Shown: positions 37,329 to 45,239 of the stretch, piece by piece
How positions within the stretch are numbered: the first letter of the stretch is position 1
How the letters are laid out: each line of letters begins with the position of its first letter
From: Planctomycetaceae bacterium
Lineage (GTDB): Bacteria > Planctomycetota > Planctomycetia > Planctomycetales > Planctomycetaceae
Reading direction: 5' to 3'
Assembly (NCBI GenBank): GCA_016795145.1
Contig: JAEUII010000188.1
Span: forward strand, 1-64,000
Length of the DNA: 64,000 bases
Notes under the pieces: model-generated
What the model was told of the DNA's origin: nothing
Databases searched by the model: none
What the model saw: only the letters and a program-made list of their open reading frames with translations
Made by a program: the position numbers and the translations under genes

Positions 37329-38495
37329 CTAAGCCTCTATGGGGCGAGACGAGTTGTGTTCAGCCACTCTCTTTGTGCTGCGACTGTCGGTCCTGCCGGG
37401 CGTTGTTCCCGGAACGACGACTGCAGAGCGGCACCATTTGCGGAAGTTGAGCACGCTTTCGATCCACAACTCTGCCGAGATCTGAAGGCGTTCAAAGATC
37501 GGGGCGAGTTCCTTCGGTGTCGAGCCGCGTTTGTCAGTGCGAATCTGGCGAGCCGTCCAGTCCAGCAACTGCAGGTATTCACCAAGGCTCATCTCAAGGA
37601 TGCCCTTGTTTGATGCTCGACGCGAGCTGCTCTTGGCCCGCACGGACTGTCGTTTTGATTCCAGAGGCACCGGAGACAGCCAGCCTGCCCGTTCACCATG
37701 TTCCACCGCCGAGTCGAACCGGTTCCGTTCCGCTGTGCTTGCCGATGCGGGTTCCTCCAGGGCTTCTGTGGCGGCAATCACTGTGGCTACCGACAACGGC
37801 CGGCTGTCATCGGAAGTCTTTCGTTCGGCAGAATGCTCAGTGACCGCTTGCTGAAGATCCCGAATGCGATCCTGCACGCTTGTAAAATCGCTGGCTTCCA
37901 GACTCTTTGCAATCCCCGCTCGAATCGGATTCAGGTCCACATACTGCAGACACGCCAGAATCGCTGCATCATCCTTCAGCACCTGAGCCTTGAAGCGGCC
38001 TTCCCAGAAGCGGCCAGTGCATTTGTCTTCTTTATTCGAATCCTTCGCGATACGTTCGCAAAGAAAACGCATGAACCACGAAATGCTGGAGAGGCGACGC
38101 CGCTTTTCTCTTAACTCACGACGGTTTGTCCGAAGTTCCTTCAGTTCCAGCTCCGTCGGTTCTGCGGGACTGCCGTCTGGATCTCTTCGAGCCGGACAAA
38201 GCATCCACCATTTGCGAGCCACATCTTCGTCGGACCATGTCTCCACAATATCCGGCCGGTTTCGAAGGATCGTGTGAAAGTGGTTACTCAACACCGCATA
38301 GCCAAGAACTTCAATCCCCATGATGCCGGCGAGAAACTCAAGCCGCTGCCGAATCATCTGACGACGATAATCGTAGTCCCTCCCCGACACCTCATCTTTC
38401 CCGCACAGAAACGCTCGCCGCACGCAGCGATTGACACAATGAGCAATCTGAACTTCTCCATCCGCCAAAACGTCCCGCCGATTCTTCCGAGCCAT
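37329..38495 (-). CDS. REP-associated tyrosine transposase (RAYT, HUH type)
   Basis: 388 residues from ATG 38495; an in-frame start at 38558 adds 21 weak residues. The HUH motif is HFH at 72-74 (LSNHFHTIL), and the catalytic tyrosine is probably Y185 in LQYVDLNPIRAG, with the TGRFWEGRFK segment just before it. The family cuts and joins single-stranded DNA and is thought to mobilise REP/BIME sequences. The C-terminal part (about 200-388) is longer than in small enterobacterial RAYTs. REP-like motifs lie on both sides, in opposite orientation. It appears intact. Confidence 0.88.
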   Translation of the reverse strand: MARKNRRDVLADGEVQIAHCVNRCVRRAFLCGKDEVSGRDYDYRRQMIRQRLEFLAGIMGIEVLGYAVLSNHFHTILRNRPDIVETWSDEDVARKWWMLCPARRDPDGSPAEPTELELKELRTNRRELREKRRRLSSISWFMRFLCERIAKDSNKEDKCTGRFWEGRFKAQVLKDDAAILACLQYVDLNPIRAGIAKSLEASDFTSVQDRIRDLQQAVTEHSAERKTSDDSRPLSVATVIAATEALEEPASASTAERNRFDSAVEHGERAGWLSPVPLESKRQSVRAKSSSRRASNKGILEMSLGEYLQLLDWTARQIRTDKRGSTPKELAPIFERLQISAELWIESVLNFRKWCRSAVVVPGTTPGRTDSRSTKRVAEHNSSRPIEA

Positions 38496-38610
38496 CGCTG
38501 TTGTCTCCTGTGTTGCTGTACCCTGATGACCAAGATAGCATGATTTGAATACTAGCACCTAAGCGACATTTGCGAAAGCGTTCTGGCGTTGACAGAATGG
38601 ATGGATCGAT

Positions 38611-38624
38611 AGGTGGATGGCACC
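38611..38624. repeat. Inverted REP-like motif at the 5' side of the transposase
   Basis: AGGTGGATGGCACC is the reverse complement of the REP-like core GGTGCCATCCACCT found in several copies on the 3' side (36660-37274). The start codon of the next open frame (38617) lies inside this motif. Confidence 0.75.
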
Positions 38625-38931
38625 TGCTTATGTTTTCCATGGACTGTTCGATTCTCACCACGGCACTCCGTCCGAAGTGATCGGAATGGCTGCTGAACGG
38701 TGGGGAGTAGCAGCAAAGGAAATCATGGGGAAAGCGGGACGACCTAACCGGATCGATATCGCACAGGAACTACACAGACTCGCTCACGCCGGAACGTTGA
38801 ATGGTCTTCCCAAGTACAATGAGGAGTTCATTCGAAGACTGGAATTAATTGAGGACGCCGGTAGACAAGTGACAGCAGATGACTTTTGGCGAATTAGGGA
38901 CGAGCTGTTGCGGCTCTATTTTGGAAAGTGA
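38617..38931 (+). pseudogene. Probable C-terminal remnant of a polymorphic toxin
   Basis: 104 residues. The only ATG at the N-terminus sits inside a REP-like motif, so the true 5' part of the gene has probably been lost to transposon activity. Remaining sequence is histidine-rich and helical (HGLFDSHHGTPSE, IAQELHRLAHAGTLNG, then PKYNEEFIRRL), reminiscent of HxxH nuclease-type toxin ends such as the SitA6/AHH-like group. Its stop is 2 bp before the ATG of a double-CxxC immunity-like gene. Toxin identity is inference; it could also be a complete small protein of unknown function. Confidence 0.45.
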
Positions 38932-38933
38932 CA

Positions 38934-39560
38934 ATGGCCAAACTAAAGATCCGCAACGTGTTTGCAATCGGACGTGAGCATTATGCTACTTACGCTTCAG
39001 CATACCACAAGATCCCTATCTCTGAGCAAATGACTTGCGGCATCTGCAGGAGGGTTCTAGATCATTGTCGTCGACTTCCATTTAGAAAACTGATTTGGTT
39101 CACGACGTCACAAGGTGCCAAGCGAAAACGTGGTCAGCTCGGCGATTTCACTTGGCATGGTCGAAGCGATGAGGCATTGATCTCAGACCGTTTGAAAACT
39201 GAACTGCAGAAGTTTCTTGAAGGTTATCCGCTCAAGGAGGTGCCCTACGAGAATCGTTTTGAATTGCCAAGCGTGAACGCTGGACAGCCGATCTGGGAAC
39301 TTACGGATCTGCCATTCGCGCAGATCGATCTCGCAAAAACAGGTGCAGAGTTGATTAAGGTGTGTCCGGAATGTGGTAACAGGACGTTCAATTTCAATGC
39401 AGAAATGAATCTTGTTGTTAGCCGAAAATCATGGGACAACTGGCACTTCTTCTCCGTGAGGGAGTTCGAAATGATGTTTGTGACCGAACCTGTCCTTCGT
39501 TGTTTGCAAGAATTTGGAGCTACCAACTTTCAGATCCGACGCACAGCCACACTGGGCTGA
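38934..39560 (+). CDS. Double-CxxC protein, probable immunity protein
   Basis: 208 residues from ATG 38934; a GTG at 38928 overlaps the upstream stop. Two cysteine pairs are seen: CGIC at about 35-38 and CPECG at about 145-149, followed by an FFSVREFEMMFVTEPVLRCLQ helix that resembles the C-terminal end of Imm11/SitI6-type immunity proteins. No signal peptide. In myxobacteria, double-CXXCG proteins protect against partner SitA-like toxins, and the tight coupling to the upstream remnant fits that pattern. Family assignment is by motif only. Confidence 0.6.
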   Translation: MAKLKIRNVFAIGREHYATYASAYHKIPISEQMTCGICRRVLDHCRRLPFRKLIWFTTSQGAKRKRGQLGDFTWHGRSDEALISDRLKTELQKFLEGYPLKEVPYENRFELPSVNAGQPIWELTDLPFAQIDLAKTGAELIKVCPECGNRTFNFNAEMNLVVSRKSWDNWHFFSVREFEMMFVTEPVLRCLQEFGATNFQIRRTATLG

Positions 39561-40065
39561 TCATACAAATTTGCGACTGCGCGCGACCCAAGGCTTCATA
39601 GCCATTGCAGAAAAAGGGCCCATCCATCTGTCAGCCCTCCCCAACTCGGCATGAGCGATGGCCGCAAAGGAACACGAAAGGACACAAAAGAAGGGACGCA
39701 TGGATAGAGTCGCAAACACAAGGTCGACCGATTGACAGTCGAACGAAGTCGTTTTTCCTTTCGCGTCCTTTTGTGCTCTTTTGTGGCTATCCCATCGCCA
39801 TATTTAGAGTGACGGAGAGGCGGGGCCATGCGCGGTATCGTGGTTGGGCGAATGATGATGAATGCAGACCGGCGTGTTGACACGCGCCGCTCGCCGTTGT
39901 GCTGTGTTGCGTTGTTCGATCCGCGTTCATCCGCGGTTTCGGAGTTGCAGTTTTGTTTTCCGGTGTTCGCGGGACGGACGAGAACTCAGGAAATAAGGGG
40001 CAAGGATGTGTCGGCGCTCCGGGCCTGTGAGATATCGAATCACAGAACCGGGGCCTGACGACCCC
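39561..40065. repeat. Gene-free region with dispersed repeats
   Basis: No credible gene. 39656-39692 (GGCCGCAAAGGAACACGAAA, then GGACACAAAAG) and 39753-39795 (TTCGCGTCCTTTTGTGCTC, then TTTTGTGGC) form an imperfect inverted repeat of about 33 bp with a spacer of about 60 bp. 39899-39940 is a third, shortened copy of the dispersed repeat that includes ATCCGCGTTCATCCGCGG. Confidence 0.55.
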
Positions 40066-40485
40066 GGCAGGGGTTGTGTCAGCCCGCTGGGCTTGAACCG
40101 CATTCTGTCGAGTGCTGCAATGGGTGCAGTTTGTTGGTAATGGAAGAACAGATGGCTGGCCCCTATGTCTACGGTAATGGAAGAACAGATGGCTGGCCCC
40201 TATGTCTACGCCGGCCCCTATGTCTACGCCGGCAGGCAACGCTGTGAAGGATTCATGACCGAAAGAAAAAGGGAAACACCCCTCATCCGGCCTGTCGGCC
40301 ACCTTCTCCCCTTGCCAGGGGAGAAGGGACATTCACGAAGCTGCTGAAAACACAACGAAAAATCCTTCACAGCGTTGCCCGGCAAGGAATGTGTCAGCTC
40401 GCTGGGCTTGAATCGCGATCTGAGGACTGCTGCAATGGGTGCAGTTTGTTGGTAATGAAAGAACAGATAGCTGGCCCCCATGTCT
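40066..40485. mobile_element. Nested MITE-like element (direct repeats around inverted repeats around a hairpin)
   Basis: Outer direct repeats of about 105 bp (40066-40170 and 40381-40485, roughly 85% alike by eye) start GGCAGGGG/GGCAAGGA and share GCTGCAATGGGTGCAGTTTG. Inside are perfect 19-bp inverted repeats, GGCAACGCTGTGAAGGATT at 40235-40253 and its complement at 40361-40379, and at the centre a 9-bp-stem hairpin (40303-40326, CTTCTCCCC/GGGGAGAAG). A 35-bp tandem duplication (AACAGATGGCTGGCCCC unit) sits at 40138-40209. No open frame. It looks like one non-autonomous element inserted into another. Confidence 0.65.
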
Positions 40486-40508
40486 GGCCTACATGTCTCC
40501 ACGGGCCC

Positions 40509-40617
40509 CGCACTCTGGACTATTTGCGGTCGAACTCCGACAGCCTGCGACGCTGATCGGAATGTGACCTGGGCTTCGTTTTGACCTCGTTTGTAACCAG
40601 GCGACTAGGCTCCCCGG
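40509..40617 (+). pseudogene. Diverged duplicate of the rluA-type gene's 3' end and flank
   Basis: Reads RTLDYLRSNSDSLRR-stop (40509-40556), matching RTLDYLRSISDSLRR-stop of the gene at 36305-36352 at 43 of 48 bases; four of the five changes are synonymous. The similarity continues through the 3' flank, with ACCAGGCGACTAGGCTCC at 40596-40613 versus ACCGGGCGACAAGGCTCC at 36392-36409 and identical spacing. The rest of the gene is absent. It marks the right boundary of the accessory segment. Confidence 0.8.
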
Positions 40618-40665
40618 CTGAACGATTGTCTTGACAAGTGTCGTCGAAACGGGCATGCTCCGGCC

Positions 40666-41157
40666 ATGGCATCATCACTTCGATCCCGGAGCACTAAGCG
40701 GTTTGATTCGCCGGAGCAGGAAGCATTCCTGAACCTGTGGCGAACGTACGACTGTCTGAAAGCTCTGGAAGACGAGCTGTTTTCCAAATACCAATTGTCT
40801 GCTCAACAGTACAACGCCCTGCGCCTGCTCAGGTCAGTATCTCCGGGGTCGATGCAGACACTGGCTCTTGGGAAACGATTGATTTCTCGCGGACCTGACA
40901 CCACGAGGATGCTGGATCGACTGGAGCAGAGGCAACTGGTTGTCAGGACTCGCAGATCGGAAAATCGGCGAGTTGTGGAGATAGCCATCACTTCTCAGGG
41001 GCTTGAGCTTCTGGAGGAGATGGCCGCTGCGGTGAAAGCGATGCATGAAAAGCAACTGGGCCACCTGAGCCGACCGGAGCTTCAGGAACTGACCGAGCTG
41101 CTCAAACGCATTCGAAAACCGCATGAAGATGCCAGCTGCGACTGGCTGGATGAATAA
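40666..41157 (+). CDS. MarR-family transcriptional regulator
   Basis: 163 residues. Winged-helix region: LSAQQYNALRLLRSVSPGSMQTLALGKRLISRGPDTTRMLDRLEQRQLVVRTRR (about 45-99), with the recognition helix at DTTRMLDRLE and the wing at RSENRRVVEIAI. The C-terminal dimer helix is at about 115-150. It would bind an operator as a dimer and respond to a small ligand. The next gene (a PQQ propeller) starts 108 bp downstream on the same strand, so local regulation is possible but not shown. Confidence 0.92.
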   Translation: MASSLRSRSTKRFDSPEQEAFLNLWRTYDCLKALEDELFSKYQLSAQQYNALRLLRSVSPGSMQTLALGKRLISRGPDTTRMLDRLEQRQLVVRTRRSENRRVVEIAITSQGLELLEEMAAAVKAMHEKQLGHLSRPELQELTELLKRIRKPHEDASCDWLDE

Positions 41158-41264
41158 GTTCTCAAATCACGTTGAGTTGACTCAAAGCGATTCGGCCGGA
41201 GCGTCTGCGAGAATTCTGATCGCAGATTGATCTTTGTGGCCTGTTTCGGGAGGGAGTGGAAGAA

Positions 41265-43442
41265 ATGAAACGACTTTGGAGCACGCTGTTCTGCTGCGGT
41301 CTGATCTGCGGAACAGTTCAGGCAGAAGACTGGGCGCATTGGCGAGGACCGAACAATGACGGACAGTCTGCCGAAACAGGACTTCCGGACAAGTGGTCAC
41401 CCAAGGGAGAAAATCTCCTTTGGCACAAGGCGGATTACGCGTCTCGATCAACACCGGTGGTGATGAACGATCGAGTGTATCTTGTCTGCCGCGCATTCCC
41501 GGAAACAAACAAAGAAGGTGAAAAGACTGTCTGCGTTGATGCGAAGACAGGCAATCTCCTTTGGGAAAGCGTTCACAACATTTATCTGTCAGACGCGCCG
41601 GCAGAACGAGTCGGTTGGTCCAGTGTCGTTGGCGACCCTGAGACTGACACCGTCTTCGTACTTGGTCTCGGATGTGTGTTCCAGTGTCTTGATGGCAAGA
41701 CCGGAAAGACCATCTGGGAACATTCGATGAGCGAAGAGTTCGGGATGCTGTCCACGTACGGCGGCCGAACCAACTTTCCAGTTGTCTTCGAAGATACAGT
41801 CATCATCAGCGGCGTCATGACAGGCTGGGGCGAAACAGCAGTCCCTGCTCATCGATTCATCGCGTTCGACAAGAAGACCGGCGTGGCACAGTGGCTGATC
41901 AGCACTCGAGTTCGCCCGGAAGACACGACCTACAGCACTCCTGTCTTTACGACTTTCAAGGGACAGGCGGCAATGGTCTTTGGAGCGGCCGACGGAGCCG
42001 TTTACGCGATTCAGCCACGTACTGGAAAGACCATTTGGAAGTACCAGGCTTCAACACGCGGGATGAACTCCAGCCCACTGGTTGATGAAAACGGTATCGT
42101 GTACTGCGGCCACGCTGAACAGAATTCCAACGACACAACGACGCTGGGCGCCGTGTTCGCGTTCGATGGCAACGTCGAAGGGGAAATCACCGAAGACAAA
42201 CTCCTTTGGAAAGTGCCAAAGCGAACGGTCGGGCGTAGCAGTCCTGTCAAGATTGGCGATCGCCTTTACGTCATCGAAGACGGTGCTTTGCTTGTGATCC
42301 TCGATGCGAAGACCGGCGAAACCGTTGGTCAGAAGAAACTGGGCCGAATCATGTTCGGCAGTCCGGTTGTTGCTGACGGTAAGATCTATGTTGCTGAAAA
42401 CACCGGTCGGTTTTATGTGCTGAAGCCTTCCGACAAGGGCGTCGACGTCGTCAGCGAAGCACGACTGGCTCAGCGTGAAGAAGTGTTCGGTTCGCCAGCG
42501 ATTTCCAATGGTCGCATCTTCCTGCCATCAATCGAAGCTCTGTATTGCATCGGAGCAAACACGAAGGCAACGAAGGCGACTCCAACAGCACTGAAGCGTG
42601 AAGCCGCAAACACTGACAAGACCATTGCTCAGATCGTTCTGACACCAACAGAACAGCTACTTGCCAGTGGCCAGAAGCTGAACCTGACGGTGAAGGGCTA
42701 CAACAAGGCTGGTCAGTATGTCGGCGTTGTGAAAGACGCAGTCATCACCGCTGAAGGTGGCGGCACGGTTGGCAAAGACGGAGTCTACGTGGCTCCGGCG
42801 ACTGGGCTGGGCGGCGTTATCCTGACTGCAAAGTCCGGCGAAATGACTGCGAAAGCGCGTCTTCGCGTTGTGCCAACACTGCCATGGAAGTTTGATTTCT
42901 CCGACGAGAAGGTACCGCCAGTCTGGATCGGTGCGGACTATCGACACAAGCCGGCTCCGCTGGATGGTGAAAAGGGACTCGTCAAAATTAGCACGATTCC
43001 CAAGGGGACTCGAAGCCAGTCGTGGATGGGCTGGACGACTCTGCATGATTACACCGTCCAAGCCGATTTCAAAGCCACAAAGAAGGGTGATCGTCTTCCC
43101 GACATGGGTCTGATCAACCAGCGATACACGCTGGACCTGCAGGGCGCACAGCGTCTTCAGATTCGCTCGTGGACAGCTCGACTGGAACTGCGATTCGCCA
43201 AAACGATCGACTTCCAGTGGGCAGCAGACACCTGGTACACCATGAAGTTCCAGAGCGAAACCAAGGGTGACAAGGTGACTCTGCGAGGCAAGGTTTGGAA
43301 GCGTGGTGAAGCGGAACCAAAGGAATGGCAGATCGAAGCGACGGACGAAACCCCCAACTTCCAGGGAAGTCCTGGTCTGTTTGGAAATGCCACCGACGCG
43401 GAATTCTTCATCGACAATGTGCAGGTCACTCCCAATAAATAA
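41265..43442 (+). CDS. Secreted PQQ-like beta-propeller protein with C-terminal extension
   Basis: 725 residues from ATG 41265, with GGGAGG at about 41250; a GTG at 41256 is an alternative. Signal peptide LWSTLFCCGLICGTVQA, mature start EDWAHWRGPNNDGQS. Propeller blades recur (DGKTGKTIWEHS, PRTGKTIWKYQ, DAKTGETVGQKK) to about residue 430. A linker with a bacterial Ig-like segment (about 455-535) follows, then a concanavalin-like beta domain (about 540-725, ending FFIDNVQVTP). It is probably periplasmic. It is followed after 48 bp by a second propeller gene, likely one operon. Confidence 0.88.
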   Translation: MKRLWSTLFCCGLICGTVQAEDWAHWRGPNNDGQSAETGLPDKWSPKGENLLWHKADYASRSTPVVMNDRVYLVCRAFPETNKEGEKTVCVDAKTGNLLWESVHNIYLSDAPAERVGWSSVVGDPETDTVFVLGLGCVFQCLDGKTGKTIWEHSMSEEFGMLSTYGGRTNFPVVFEDTVIISGVMTGWGETAVPAHRFIAFDKKTGVAQWLISTRVRPEDTTYSTPVFTTFKGQAAMVFGAADGAVYAIQPRTGKTIWKYQASTRGMNSSPLVDENGIVYCGHAEQNSNDTTTLGAVFAFDGNVEGEITEDKLLWKVPKRTVGRSSPVKIGDRLYVIEDGALLVILDAKTGETVGQKKLGRIMFGSPVVADGKIYVAENTGRFYVLKPSDKGVDVVSEARLAQREEVFGSPAISNGRIFLPSIEALYCIGANTKATKATPTALKREAANTDKTIAQIVLTPTEQLLASGQKLNLTVKGYNKAGQYVGVVKDAVITAEGGGTVGKDGVYVAPATGLGGVILTAKSGEMTAKARLRVVPTLPWKFDFSDEKVPPVWIGADYRHKPAPLDGEKGLVKISTIPKGTRSQSWMGWTTLHDYTVQADFKATKKGDRLPDMGLINQRYTLDLQGAQRLQIRSWTARLELRFAKTIDFQWAADTWYTMKFQSETKGDKVTLRGKVWKRGEAEPKEWQIEATDETPNFQGSPGLFGNATDAEFFIDNVQVTPNK

Positions 43443-43490
43443 TCAGACGAGTCATCAATCAGAATCGATTTTCTTTCAGGATATCTCCCT

Positions 43491-45149
43491 ATGAAAAAGC
43501 TTGGACAAGTACTCGTGACGGCAATCGCCATCGCGGCACCGTTGTTCAGTCTGCCGGCAGTGTCAGCAGAAGATCCAACGAAGCTGGTGATGGAACAAAT
43601 TGCGAAAATGAAAGTGGGAAAGAATGACTGGCCCCAGTGGGGCGGCAGCTATTCCCGAAACAACACTCCGGAAGGCAAAAACATTCCTGTGAAGTGGGAT
43701 GTGAACACCGGGGAGAACATTCTTTGGTCAATGCCACTGGGCTCCGAAACCTACGGCAACCCGGTCGTTGCCAACGGTCAGGTTTACATCGGAACCAACA
43801 ACGGCAACGGCTACATCAAGCGTTATCCAAGCTCGGTGGACCTTGGCTGCCTTCTCTCCTTCAATGAGAAGGACGGAAAGTTCCTGTGGCAGCACAGCCA
43901 GGAGAAACTTCCAACCGGCCGAGTTCACGACTGGCCGCATCAGGGAATCTGCTGTGCTCCGTTCGTTGAAGGCGATCGAGCATGGTATGTCAGCAGCCGA
44001 GGCCTCGTGGTGTGCCTGGATACTCAGGGATTCCGCGATGGTGAGAACGACAGCCCGGTCGTGGATGAAAAAGTGTCCGATGAAACGGAAGCGGACGTCG
44101 TCTGGGTTCTGGACATGATGAAGGACCTGAACGTTTCACAGCACAACATGTGCAGCTGTTCTGTGACGTGCGTCGGCGATCTGCTGTTCGTGATCACTGG
44201 CAACGGGGTGGATGAAAGCCACATCACGATTCCGGAGGAGCGAGCTCCCAGCTTCATCTGCGTGAATCGAAACTCCGGCGAAGTGTTGTGGACGGACAAT
44301 TCCCCAGGAGCCAACGTGCTCCATGGTCAATGGTCCTCTCCAGCCTACGGAGTCTTCAAGGGCGTTGCTCAGGTGATCGTCGGTGGTGGTGACGGATACC
44401 TGTACGGTTTCGCTGCCGAAGGCAAAGATGGCAAAGGCGAATTGCTGTGGAAGTTTGACTGTAACCCAAAAGACTCGATCTACCTTCTCGGTGGTCGCGC
44501 GACTCGTAATCACCTGATTGCGACCCCGGTGGTTTACGACGGCTTGGTTTACGTTGGTGTTGGCGAAGACCCGGAACACGGTGAAGGCCAGGGACATCTT
44601 TGGTGCATCGATCCAACCAAGCGTGGCGACGTCAGCCCGACACTGGTTTACAATTCCAAGGACCCAAAGACGCCAATCCCACACAAGCGCCTTCAGGCAC
44701 TTGTGGACAAGGAAGGCGACTTCGAGCGAGAGAATCCGAATTCCGCTGCGGTCTGGCATTATGTTGGTGCAGATCCGGAAGTGTTCGAAACCACGATGCA
44801 CCGCACCTGCGGTACTGTCGCGATCAAGAACGACCTGCTGTACGTTGCCGACTTCAGCGGTCTGCTGCATTGCCTTGACGCCAAGACTGGCAAGCCTCAC
44901 TGGACTTACGACATGTTCGCAGCCAGCTGGGCTTCGCCTCTGATCGTCGAAGACAAGGTGTACATCGGCGACGAAGACGGCGATATCTCCATCTTCAAGC
45001 TGTCAGCCGAAATGGAAATGGTCGGCGAGAACAACATGGGTTCCTCGGTCTACACCACTCCGGTGATTGCCAACGACACAATGTTCATCGCAAACCGAAA
45101 TCGCATCTACGCGATCAAGGAAGGCGCAAGCAGCAAGCCTGCGAAGTAG
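43491..45149 (+). CDS. Secreted PQQ-like beta-propeller protein
   Basis: 552 residues. Signal peptide LGQVLVTAIAIAAPLFSLPA, then DWPQWGGSYSRNNTPEGKN, the usual entry to this family. W-containing blades recur (NEKDGKFLWQHS, NRNSGEVLWTDN, GELLWKFD, DAKTGKPHWTYD). It includes a Cys-rich CCAPF and MCSCSVTC, unusual for these proteins. Catalytic ligands for PQQ are not evident. It shares the operon with the preceding propeller and ends just before an intrinsic terminator at 45172. Confidence 0.9.
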   Translation: MKKLGQVLVTAIAIAAPLFSLPAVSAEDPTKLVMEQIAKMKVGKNDWPQWGGSYSRNNTPEGKNIPVKWDVNTGENILWSMPLGSETYGNPVVANGQVYIGTNNGNGYIKRYPSSVDLGCLLSFNEKDGKFLWQHSQEKLPTGRVHDWPHQGICCAPFVEGDRAWYVSSRGLVVCLDTQGFRDGENDSPVVDEKVSDETEADVVWVLDMMKDLNVSQHNMCSCSVTCVGDLLFVITGNGVDESHITIPEERAPSFICVNRNSGEVLWTDNSPGANVLHGQWSSPAYGVFKGVAQVIVGGGDGYLYGFAAEGKDGKGELLWKFDCNPKDSIYLLGGRATRNHLIATPVVYDGLVYVGVGEDPEHGEGQGHLWCIDPTKRGDVSPTLVYNSKDPKTPIPHKRLQALVDKEGDFERENPNSAAVWHYVGADPEVFETTMHRTCGTVAIKNDLLYVADFSGLLHCLDAKTGKPHWTYDMFAASWASPLIVEDKVYIGDEDGDISIFKLSAEMEMVGENNMGSSVYTTPVIANDTMFIANRNRIYAIKEGASSKPAK

Positions 45150-45171
45150 GCAGCTGCTCGGATCTCAAGAC

Positions 45172-45210
45172 AAAAGGCCGTCGCGTGAATTCGCGGCGGC
45201 CTTTTTTGTT
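45172..45210 (+). terminator. Intrinsic terminator after the PQQ-propeller operon
   Basis: Stem GGCCGTCGCG (45176-45185) pairs with CGCGGCGGCC (45192-45201) around TGAATT, then TTTTTT. The A-run before the stem makes it potentially bidirectional, which suits the convergent ATPase gene ending at 45240. Confidence 0.9.
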
Positions 45211-45239
45211 TCCGGATGACAATGACGGGCCTTTGCGTG

